A DNA stretch of 64,000 bases from Dyadobacter soli. Its GTDB lineage: Bacteria; Bacteroidota; Bacteroidia; Cytophagales; Spirosomataceae. Of the stretch, positions 1 through 8,400 are shown one piece after another. Positions within the stretch are counted from its first letter, which is position 1, and every line of letters starts with the position of its first letter. A program made the translations under genes and the position numbers. Location of the stretch: the NCBI RefSeq assembly GCF_900101885.1, contig NZ_FNAN01000006.1:62001-126000 (forward strand). The letters are read 5' to 3'. The notes under the pieces were generated by a model, which saw only the letters and a program-made list of their open reading frames with translations, was not told where the DNA came from and did not search any database.

Positions 1-1070
1 TTGTTGGCGATGTGGTGCTTGATACGCCCCGCTTCGGCCATTCCGGAGGCGGAAATGATGATACACGGCTCCTTGCGGTCGTTGAGAGCGATGGATTGCT
101 GGACGTCGGAAATGTAATTGAGGTACGGGAATGCGAACGCGTCGCCGTCCTTTTCGATGTAGTCGAGGATTTCGGGGTTGAAGCATTCGTCGTGCTCTTT
201 CATAATGGCCGTGGCGCGGATTGCGAGCGGGCTGTCGATGTACACCGGAATTTGCGGGAGCTGGCCGGAACTCGAAAGTTGATCGAGGGCGTAGATGAGC
301 TCTTGCGTACGGTCGATCGCGAAGGCGGGGATAATGAGCTTTCCGCGGCGCTGCACGCACGTTTCTTGCACAATGCGCAGCAGATGCGCGTGCATATCGA
401 TCTCCTTCTCGTGCAGGCGGTCGCCGTACGTCGACTCGCAGATGATATAATCGGCTTGCGGAAACTCTTCGGGTTTGCGAAGGATACGGTCCTCGGGACG
501 GCCGATATCGCCTGTAAATGTCACTTGTTTGAAAGTCCCGCCGTCGGGAATGCTCAAATGCACGGCGGCGCTGCCCAGCAAATGCGCGGCGTCGGTCAGA
601 ATCACGGAAATTTCGTTTTCTTCCCCTAAAAAGAAGGTTTGGCCGTACCGTACGGTTTTGAAAAGGCTTAATGCGTGCGCGGCGTCTTCGGCATTGTACA
701 ATTCTTCAAGCAGCGGTCGTCCCTGCTTTTTCCGGCGTTTGTTGATTCGTTCAAGGTCTTTTTCCTGGATATGGGCGCTGTCGAGCAGCATCACGCGGCA
801 AAGGTCGGCGGTCGCAGCGGTGCAATAGATCGGCCCTTTGAAGCCTTTGCGTACGAGGCGCGGGAGCAGGCCCGAATGGTCGATGTGCGCGTGCGAGAGG
901 ATTACGTAATCGACGTCGGCCGGTTTGAAACCGAACTCCTGGTTGAATTCGTCCGTTTGAATGCCCTGGAAAAGCCCGCAATCGAGTAATATTTTGGTTC
1001 CTTTTTCGGTGGTAATGAGGTGCTTGCTTCCGGTAACGGTGCGTGCGGCGCCAAAGAATTGGATATACAT
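1..1070 (-). CDS. MBL-fold / beta-CASP metallohydrolase (RNase-like), C-terminus cut by window edge
   Basis: The reading frame opens with MYIQFFGAARTVTG at 1070 and stays open to the window edge, giving about 356 residues. The zinc-binding signature HAHIDH lies at residues 60-65, and further metallo-beta-lactamase motifs follow (TDAAHLLGSA, FTGDIG, ESTYGDR). After these comes a beta-CASP-like insert with FAIDRTQELIY and SASGMAEAGR. This architecture belongs to the CPSF73/RNase J-like exonuclease group, which processes RNA in the cytoplasm. The C-terminal RMMBL-type end is outside the window. It lies 38 nt downstream of hpt on the same strand and may share its transcript. The exact substrate cannot be read from sequence. 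Confidence 0.9.
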   Translation of the reverse strand, partial: MYIQFFGAARTVTGSKHLITTEKGTKILLDCGLFQGIQTDEFNQEFGFKPADVDYVILSHAHIDHSGLLPRLVRKGFKGPIYCTAATADLCRVMLLDSAHIQEKDLERINKRRKKQGRPLLEELYNAEDAAHALSLFKTVRYGQTFFLGEENEISVILTDAAHLLGSAAVHLSIPDGGTFKQVTFTGDIGRPEDRILRKPEEFPQADYIICESTYGDRLHEKEIDMHAHLLRIVQETCVQRRGKLIIPAFAIDRTQELIYALDQLSSSGQLPQIPVYIDSPLAIRATAIMKEHDECFNPEILDYIEKDGDAFAFPYLNYISDVQQSIALNDRKEPCIIISASGMAEAGRIKHHIAN

Positions 1071-1108
1071 AAAGGTCTTGAATTTAGAACGTTGGTAAAA
1101 AAGAGGGA

Positions 1109-1636
1109 TCAGGCCAGGACGTAAATCGCGTCGAGGTTGCGGCCGATGCCGTCGTAGTCGAGGCCGTAGCCGACCACAAATTTGTTTTCGATTTCAAACC
1201 CGACATAGCGCATATCGACCGGCGTTTTCAAAGCCTCCGGCTTGTGCAGCAAAGTAGCGATTTCGACGGATTTGGGCGACATGGCCTTCACTTTTGTGAT
1301 CAGTTGCGACATTGTGAGGCCGGTATCAACAATATCTTCAATAATAATCACATCGCGCCCCGCAATGCTGGCATCCATCCCGATAATCTCCCGTACGGAG
1401 CCCGTCGAGGATGTTTGGGAATAGGAAGAAAGCCGTATGAAGTTGATCTCGCAAGCCAGTGAAATGTTCTTGACCAGCTCGCTCGCGAAGAGGAATGCGC
1501 CGTTCAGCACGATGATGAATACCGGACACGAATCCGCATAATCGGAATTAATGCCCGCAGCTAAGTCGGAGATGCGTTTTTCGATCGTTTCGCGCGAAAT
1601 AAAAGGGACAAATGTTTTATCCAGAATGTTAATCAT
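1109..1636 (-). CDS. hpt: Hypoxanthine phosphoribosyltransferase
   Basis: This 175-residue protein has the normal length for bacterial HPRT. The PRPP-binding loop of type I phosphoribosyltransferases is visible as VIIIEDIVDTG, with the two adjacent acidic residues that bind ribose. The C-terminal motif FVVGYGLDYDG matches the family's base-binding segment. The enzyme converts hypoxanthine or guanine plus PRPP to IMP or GMP in purine salvage in the cytoplasm. It is divergent from the TPR gene at 1790 and lies just upstream of the beta-CASP gene. Confidence 0.95.
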   Translation of the reverse strand: MINILDKTFVPFISRETIEKRISDLAAGINSDYADSCPVFIIVLNGAFLFASELVKNISLACEINFIRLSSYSQTSSTGSVREIIGMDASIAGRDVIIIEDIVDTGLTMSQLITKVKAMSPKSVEIATLLHKPEALKTPVDMRYVGFEIENKFVVGYGLDYDGIGRNLDAIYVLA

Positions 1637-1789
1637 AATTTTGAAGTGCGGATCAGGTTCAAACGCGACAAGGCCGCGCGGAACGTGTCAAATACTCTGA
1701 GGATCAATATTAACTCTTTTTTTAAAATCCGGGCTGCTGACAAACGCAAAATATAAATCCGGCGTTAATAGGACAGATTTACCCCTGCT

Positions 1790-3016
1790 ATGAAAAGAAC
1801 GGTTGCCAACATAATCATATTCTGCTGCTTAACTGTAATTACAAGCCACATTGCCACCGCGCAGCTGTACTCCTCGGCGGAGCTGGACAAGAAGTATGCG
1901 ATGGTCCTCCAAAATCCCGGCGTACAGATCGAGTCGACCGAGGCGATCAATAAATTGTACAATTATCAGTTCTACGAAGCGGATGCGGAGTTCCGGTGGC
2001 TCAAATACCGGTATCCCAAGCACCCTATGCCCCATTTTTTAATGGGCCTGGCCGAGTGGTGGAAAATTGTACCTAATACAGAGAACGAATCTTACGACAA
2101 AACCTTTCTCGCGCACATGGACTCGACCATAACGCTTGCCGAGGAATTGTACGATGATCAGGAAAGTAAAATCGAACCTGCATTCTTCCTCGCAGCCGCT
2201 TATGCATTCAAAGGCAGGCTCTACGCCGAGCGCGAAAGCTGGGCGAAGGCGGCATTTGCAGGTAAAAAGTCTTTGAAATATTTCGAACAATGCAAGGGTA
2301 ATGGTGACCTCTCGCCGGAATTGCTGTTTGGCGACGGCCTGTACAACTATTATGCCGAATGGGTACCCAAAGAATATCCGATCCTGAAACCGATCCTCGC
2401 GCTATTCCCGAAAGGTAACAAGAAGCTTGGCGAACAACAGCTGGAAAAAGTTGGTAACAATGCATTCTACACACGCGTGGAGGCCCGGTATTTCCTCTTG
2501 CAGATTTACAGCATGGAGAACGAGTACAGCAAGGCATACGAAATGGCCAAATACATGTGGCAGACTTATCCTAACAACCCTTACTTCGAGCGGTACTTCT
2601 GCCGCACGGCGTTTGTAACAGGCAAAATGGCCGAAGCGGAGCAGGCCGCGCAGAATATTATCGGCAAAATCAACCAGGGAATGCCGGGTTATGAAGGCGT
2701 AAGCGGCCGGAATGCGGCTTATGTGCTGGCTTATTACAATATGAACTACCACCGCAATTACGACGCGGCCGGTGAATACTACAAGAAGGCGATCGATTAT
2801 TCGACGCAGACCAATTCCATGAATGCGGGCTATTACGTGTCGTCGCTGTTAGGTTTAGGCAAAATCGCCGAGCATAAAAAGGATTACGACGAGGCATTGC
2901 GCTATTACAAACTCGCTGATGACCGCGCCGACAAGAAGTCGAGCCAGGATAAAGAGGCGAAAGCTGCGATCGCGAATTTGAAAAAGATGAAACGCGAACA
3001 GCGGCGGAAGCGATAA
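1790..3016 (+). CDS. Exported tetratricopeptide-repeat protein
   Basis: The 408-residue product begins with a signal peptide (MKRTVANIIIFCCL, then ATAQ as probable cleavage site). The rest is alpha-helical repeat sequence of TPR type, for example YNYQFYEADAEFRWLKYRYP near residue 55 and DYDEALRYYKLADD near the C-terminus. The end is highly basic (KKMKREQRRKR). Such proteins act as periplasmic or outer-membrane-associated scaffolds, but no partner can be assigned here. It is monocistronic, followed by a palindromic repeat. Confidence 0.8.
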   Translation: MKRTVANIIIFCCLTVITSHIATAQLYSSAELDKKYAMVLQNPGVQIESTEAINKLYNYQFYEADAEFRWLKYRYPKHPMPHFLMGLAEWWKIVPNTENESYDKTFLAHMDSTITLAEELYDDQESKIEPAFFLAAAYAFKGRLYAERESWAKAAFAGKKSLKYFEQCKGNGDLSPELLFGDGLYNYYAEWVPKEYPILKPILALFPKGNKKLGEQQLEKVGNNAFYTRVEARYFLLQIYSMENEYSKAYEMAKYMWQTYPNNPYFERYFCRTAFVTGKMAEAEQAAQNIIGKINQGMPGYEGVSGRNAAYVLAYYNMNYHRNYDAAGEYYKKAIDYSTQTNSMNAGYYVSSLLGLGKIAEHKKDYDEALRYYKLADDRADKKSSQDKEAKAAIANLKKMKREQRRKR

Positions 3017-3041
3017 TAGGGAACGCATTATTTGCATTACC

Positions 3042-3127
3042 GACAAATATTACGGTGCGCTGCACCTACAAATATCGCGGTGCTCTGCACCTGGACGCCA
3101 AGGTGCGGAGCACCGCAATATTTGTAG
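3042..3127. repeat. Palindromic intergenic repeat with GGTGC/GCACC core (family copy 1)
   Basis: Two 27-nt arms at 3066-3092 and 3101-3127 are inverted and nearly identical (CTACAAATAT, then CGGTGCTC, then GCACCT), separated by 8 nt. A further partial direct copy sits at 3042-3067. A nested relative of this repeat lies at 44403-44580. The structure resembles REP-type elements or a strong bidirectional terminator for the two convergent genes on either side. Confidence 0.75.
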
Positions 3128-3136
3128 AAATTTCCG

Positions 3137-4498
3137 TTACCGTTTCAATGCCGCATAATGTTTGAAAAACAGCGGGATCGTTTCAATGCCTTTGTAATAA
3201 TTGAACAGTCCGTAGCTCTCATTCGGCGAGTGCAATGCGTCGATATCCAGTCCGAAACCCATCAGAATGCTTTTGCAGCCCAATTCCTGCTCGAAGAGCG
3301 CTACAATAGGAATGCTGCCTCCGCCGCGGGTAGGGATAGGCTTCTTGCCAAACGACTCTTCCATAGCCAGTTCCGCAGCACGGTATTCAATGGAATCCGT
3401 TGGCGTTACGTAAGGCAGGCCGCCGTGATGGGGTACTACTTTTACTTTTACAGAAGCCGGGGCGATGGATTCGAAATGTTTTGTGAAGATTTCGCATATT
3501 TCGTCATCGTTCTGGTCTGGTACCAGGCGCATCGAGATTTTAGCGTGCGCTTTGGACGGTAACACCGTTTTCGCGCCTTCTCCGATGTAGCCGCCCCAGA
3601 TGCCGTTTACGTCCAGCGTGGGACGTACGGAGGTTCGTTCAATGGTTGTATAACCCCTTTCGCCGGCGACATCGTCGATATCGAGGTCCTGTTTGTATTC
3701 TTCCAAATCAAATGGTGCTGCATTCAATGCGGCACGCTCGGCGGCACTTAGCCCTTGCACTTTGTCATAGAAACCGGGAATGGTAATGTGGCCGTTTTCG
3801 TCTTTCAGCGACGCGATCATTTCGCAAAGAACGTTGATCGGGTTAGCCACGCCGCCGCCGTAAACGCCGGAATGCAGATCCCGGTTCGCTCCGACCACTT
3901 CCACTTCAACATAAGTCAGTCCACGAAGCCCGGTTTCGATCGATGGAACATCATTCGCAATGATGCTGGTGTCGGAAATGAGGATCGTATCGCATTGCAG
4001 CATTTCCTTATGCTCCCGGACAAATGTCCCTAAATTTGAAGACCCAATTTCTTCTTCACCTTCAATCATCACCTTCACGTTACACGCGAGCGTACCTGTC
4101 GCGAGCATGATTTCCAGGGCTTTGATATGCATATAAAACTGCCCTTTATCGTCGCAGGCGCCGCGCGCGTAAATGCGGTCGTTTTTGATGACGGGCTCGA
4201 AGGGAGGAGAATTCCAGAGCTCGTACGGATCGGCTGGCTGGACGTCGTAATGACCGTAAATGAGTACAGTCGGTAATGTGGGGTCGATGATTTTTTCACC
4301 ATAAACGACCGGGTGGCCTGCTGTTTCGAAGATTTCCGCACGGTCGGCGCCGGCTTCTGCAATGCGGTCACGCACATATTCCGCAGCTTTAAGCATATCC
4401 GGTTTGAACTTCGAATCGGCACTTACCGACGGGATGCGTAGCAGATCGAGCAGCTCGTTCAGAAACCGGTCGCGGTTTTTATCAATATATTCTTGCAT
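3137..4498 (-). CDS. M20-family dipeptidase
   Basis: From the ATG at 4498 the protein has 453 residues, typical of M20 dipeptidases. Metal-site motifs are visible: YGHYDVQPADP, GACDDKG, EGEEEIGS and a late GGGSIP. The dimerisation (lid) domain lies between. A cytoplasmic metal-dependent hydrolase of dipeptides or related amides is expected. The frame is open 13 codons further, to 4537, but that extension runs to within a few bases of the plsY terminator, so the start at 4498 (MQEYIDKNRDRF) is preferred. The substrate is not predictable. Confidence 0.9.
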   Translation of the reverse strand: MQEYIDKNRDRFLNELLDLLRIPSVSADSKFKPDMLKAAEYVRDRIAEAGADRAEIFETAGHPVVYGEKIIDPTLPTVLIYGHYDVQPADPYELWNSPPFEPVIKNDRIYARGACDDKGQFYMHIKALEIMLATGTLACNVKVMIEGEEEIGSSNLGTFVREHKEMLQCDTILISDTSIIANDVPSIETGLRGLTYVEVEVVGANRDLHSGVYGGGVANPINVLCEMIASLKDENGHITIPGFYDKVQGLSAAERAALNAAPFDLEEYKQDLDIDDVAGERGYTTIERTSVRPTLDVNGIWGGYIGEGAKTVLPSKAHAKISMRLVPDQNDDEICEIFTKHFESIAPASVKVKVVPHHGGLPYVTPTDSIEYRAAELAMEESFGKKPIPTRGGGSIPIVALFEQELGCKSILMGFGLDIDALHSPNESYGLFNYYKGIETIPLFFKHYAALKR

Positions 4499-4540
4499 TG
4501 AATGGTTGTTTTTAGTCTTAACTGAATCGGCGGTCAAGTT

Positions 4541-4575
4541 AAAAAAATAACCCCTAAGGTTGTGCCTCAGGGGTT
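4541..4575 (-). terminator. Rho-independent terminator of plsY
   Basis: An 11-bp stem with one mismatch (4549-4559 with 4565-4575, 5-nt loop) is followed on the minus strand by a run of seven T (4541-4547). It lies 28 nt after the plsY stop codon and before the dipeptidase start, so the two genes are separate transcripts. Confidence 0.85.
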
Positions 4576-4602
4576 GGGATTAACAAGGTTAGATTAAGAA
4601 TA

Positions 4603-5253
4603 TCAGCTCCGCACCTTCGACTTGGCGAAGATATTGACGCGGTTTTCGTTGCCGTTGAGCAGGCGCACGATGTTTTTCTGGTGCGTAAAAACAACCAGGA
4701 CAAACATCACAAAGCCAAACACTACCAGCAACGGCTCAGGATGCCCGAAAGCGCCCGTCCAGGAAAGTACCGGGAATGCCAGCGTTGCAAGGATGGAACT
4801 CAGCGACACATACTGTGAAGCGATTAGTGTCAGAATAAATATGGTAATACAAACGGAAGCAAGCTCGGGGTGAATGGCGAGTACCATTCCGAGCAGCGTG
4901 GCAATGCCTTTACCGCCTTTGAAATTCACAAAAACAGGGAAGATGTGACCGATAATGGCGATGATCCCGAAGATGATCTTGTACATCAACAGCTCGGTTT
5001 CGCCGATTTCGTTCATGTAAAAAAGCATGGAAGCGAGGCACGTTGCCGTCCAGCCTTTCAGTACGTCGATGAGCATTACAACTGTCCCTGCGCGTTTGCC
5101 TAATACCCGGAACGTGTTGGTGGCACCCGCGTTACCGCTGCCGTGTTTCCTGACGTCTATTCCAAAATACCCAATGCCGTACCAGACTGAACTTGGGATG
5201 GAACCCAGCAAATAAGCAGCAACAACCGCAACTATTAATAAGGCAACACTCAT
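4603..5253 (-). CDS. plsY: Glycerol-3-phosphate acyltransferase PlsY
   Basis: The 216-residue integral membrane protein has about five hydrophobic segments. It carries the PlsY signatures LGSIPSSVWYG (motif 1), GSGNAGATNTFR (phosphate-binding motif) and FKGGKGIATLLG (motif 3). PlsY transfers the acyl group from acyl-phosphate to sn-glycerol 3-phosphate, the first step of phospholipid synthesis, at the inner membrane. It has its own terminator at 4541-4575 and a probable -7 box just upstream of the start. Confidence 0.95.
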   Translation of the reverse strand: MSVALLIVAVVAAYLLGSIPSSVWYGIGYFGIDVRKHGSGNAGATNTFRVLGKRAGTVVMLIDVLKGWTATCLASMLFYMNEIGETELLMYKIIFGIIAIIGHIFPVFVNFKGGKGIATLLGMVLAIHPELASVCITIFILTLIASQYVSLSSILATLAFPVLSWTGAFGHPEPLLVVFGFVMFVLVVFTHQKNIVRLLNGNENRVNIFAKSKVRS

Positions 5254-5264
5254 TTTGTACTATT

Positions 5265-5272
5265 CAAAGATA
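5265..5272 (-). promoter_or_regulatory. Probable Bacteroidota -7 box for plsY
   Basis: TATCTTTG on the minus strand matches the TAnnTTTG consensus of the Bacteroidota housekeeping sigma factor. It lies 12 nt before the plsY start, implying a very short leader. No well-spaced -33 TTTG is seen. Confidence 0.35.
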
Positions 5273-5407
5273 AATTTAAATTACAAAAAGCTTCTCCCAA
5301 AAATACGATAGTTGTAGGATTTTACAAGCAAATGCGGCCGAAAACTGCAATTCTGTATACAATTTTTAAAAAAATAGCAGAAACTATGGTAAATGCCGCT
5401 AATCGCA

Positions 5408-8400
5408 TCAGAATCCTTCTGTGGGTTCCGCTTTTTTCTTCTTTTCTTCGGCCTGGGAGGGTGCCGCCTTCTTCTTCGCAGTTTTCACGAGCTTCGCTTT
5501 CTTCAAGGCAGGCTGATAGAAATCATCGAACCGGTTAACAAACATATCCTTCTCTTCAGTTCCAATGCTCACCAGAGTCATGTCCTTGGATTTCACGTTT
5601 TTAGACTTCGCGACGATCTCGTCGTTGAAATCCAGCATCGATGAAACGACCCCCAACTCACCTGCTTTCAGGTCGAAATAATACCATACATCCGGCGAAG
5701 CTTCGAGATAGAGGCTGAACTCATCGCCTTCCACGCCACGGCGCAGTTCCAGGACGCCGGTCATCTGCGCATTGATATTGTTGCGCCCAAAATGCGACAC
5801 GCCGATCGGCCCCTGCGAGTAGTAAGCATTATGTACGGGAGACCAATGCAAGTTTACATTCGAAAGCACCATAGGGATATCCAGCAGCGGCGATGCTTCG
5901 AAAATGGGCTTATATCCCCCGGCTGTCAGTTTCATGTACGCGTCTACACCTTTCGGGCCGATCAATGCAGAAAGTTTCCGGTTCAGTTGTTCGGGATCGT
6001 CATCCGCGGCGGTGCTGTTTGATTCCGCAAGATTTGTCTCGACGATTTTCGCTGTGAGCGTCGGCGCGATCGGCGTCAATGCGGGCGCGTTGAAGAGCAG
6101 CATCGTATTGAAACGGAATTTCGAGCTATCCACCTGTACTTCCGCGCTACCGACGGTCTGGAGCCAGTTGGCTTGCATAAGTTTAAATGGTCCTGCGAAG
6201 GTGGCGAGGCCGGTTTTATCGTCAAAACTCAATGCGCTGCCCTCGTCGATCAGCCCATCGGCGCCTGGCGGCGGGTTTACGCGGAAAGCTTTCAGGTCTT
6301 CGTCATAGCTGAGGTTGCCCTGCGCCTGGTAAATGTCTTCGTCTCCGTCCGAATCCTTCGGTGAAAGGAAGCTCATGTACATCCCTTTGGCTTCATTATA
6401 ATGTAAGCCGACCGAAAGCGGGATTTCGTGCTCGTTTTTAAGGTCTTTATTGATTTTGATGGAAACCGACTCGCCCGGAGAATCCTGGTAAACGATCCAC
6501 GAGCTCTGAAAATCCTTCCGGAACTTGATCACCGGTTTCACAAAGCCGTCCAGTTTCAGCGACGGCTCGTAGGCCACGAGGTTAATAGCCCCTTTGTATT
6601 GAATGCGGGGTGAAAGGAAGAGGTTTTCAGTCTCCTTAATGTCGGCCCGGGCGGTAGTATAGTATTTGACGCCCGGCGTGGTAGCTTTATCCTTCGGTTT
6701 CCGCTTGCTTTCTTCGGTCGCACCTACCTCCACAAGCTCGAAATTCTGCATCTTGATATTAAATGTATCCTTCCGCGCCGTAATGTACTGGTAAGTGGCC
6801 GAGCCTTCGAAGTGGTTGCGGGAGTCGATGCGGATATCGGCATCGCGCAGGTGGTGCGATACATTCAGGGTATCGATTTCAATGCGTGCCTTTTTCAACG
6901 GAACGATTTTACCTTTGGCGTCGACGGCCACCATACCGCCGTCCGGAATGATTTTAACGTCGGCCGTCTGAATGTAAGGCACCCCTTTGATGTTCAGGGT
7001 CACCTTTTGAATATCGTAAATCGCTTCCGAGCCATTGAATGTCAGCCCTTCCTGATTGGGGTCTGTGGAAGTGTAAGAAGAAGTTTCGCCCAAACCTTTC
7101 ATCAGGATCGTCTTCTTGGTCATATCCCATTTTGCGCTGCCGATGAGCGTCTGGTAGGAGGCTGTCGGGATTTGCATACCCGAAGAATCATTGCCAAAGC
7201 CCGATTCGTCCGTCACAAAGTTCGCAATGCCGGTTTTGAAGTTGAAATCGACATTGACATTATTGCCGGTCAATAGCTTCTTGGTAGATTTCGCATCACC
7301 GCTATTGATCGCAAACTCGGATTTGTTGGCTAAAAAGCCGTCCTTATTGAATTTGATATCGGGAGAAGTCAGCTCTGAATCGGCGCGTTTCAACTTACCA
7401 TTTCCATACAAACCCGTCGAACGCAGCAGCAAACTTCCTTCGAGATTAGTAGTACCCTGGTGAAAAGCGAAAGACTTGCCCGTGGTGCTGATAAACATGC
7501 TGTCCGCATTGGGATACCATTTCAATGCATAATCCTTCAATGCAACGGCCGGGAAATAGCCTTTGCCGATGGTGGCCTCCTTGATACTCGCTACTTCTCC
7601 GGTCGCCATGAGTGAGTCAGCGGTAAGAAGAACATTTTTAGCGGTCATCGAGGCCGAGAGGTATTTTAAAACGGCTTTCGAATGCAAACCGTTGTTATCC
7701 ATCGTCAGCGTGTCGGTAAACTTCGCCAATGCTTTGCCTTCGTAGAGCTTCATATCCGTAACCGGCGGTTTGTATTCGAAACCAAGCGAGTTGTCGTGCA
7801 TGCTTTTCAGGATAGTTTGAATAGGCGGAAGGATGCCGTTCGAATTAAATGTACCCTCGAAAATCACGTCGCGCTGGTCGAGGCCGTCCATATCGATCTT
7901 CGGGATCTTGAAAAATACTTCCCGCGGGTAGAGCACCGTCCCACGTTCCGGCTGATCGAAATACACGATCATACCGTCGGGTACGACGAGCCGGGGCGAT
8001 TTTTTAATGCCTTTCTGTATCCCCGACTTGTTCTTTGGGTCGCTGAGGTAGAATGTACCGCCTTTTTCATACTTCACGTGCCCGCCGACTTCGCCTTTTT
8101 GACCTTTGGCAAATTTATCACGCGGCGTAAATGTGATCGAATCGGACGGTGCGACGTTTACAAAAAACTGGTTGTAATCGAACTTGATATTCTGGCCGCG
8201 GAACTGGTAGTTGGATGCAACCATTTGCCCGTTCAGCGTAAAATTGCGGTTTCTGCCGATAACCACCTTCTTGTCGGCGGGTACTGCATATATTTTCAAC
8301 GAATCGCTGACCACGAATCTCGAAACACCGAGGACTGTAAGCAGGGTGTCGGGCAGGTAAATCGTCGCATTGGCAACCTCATCGTTTGCCGCGAACTGGC

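Noticed and set aside
12-989. Plus-strand ORFs over the beta-CASP gene
   Set aside because: They run antisense to a gene with clear metallo-beta-lactamase motifs on the minus strand and have no family features.
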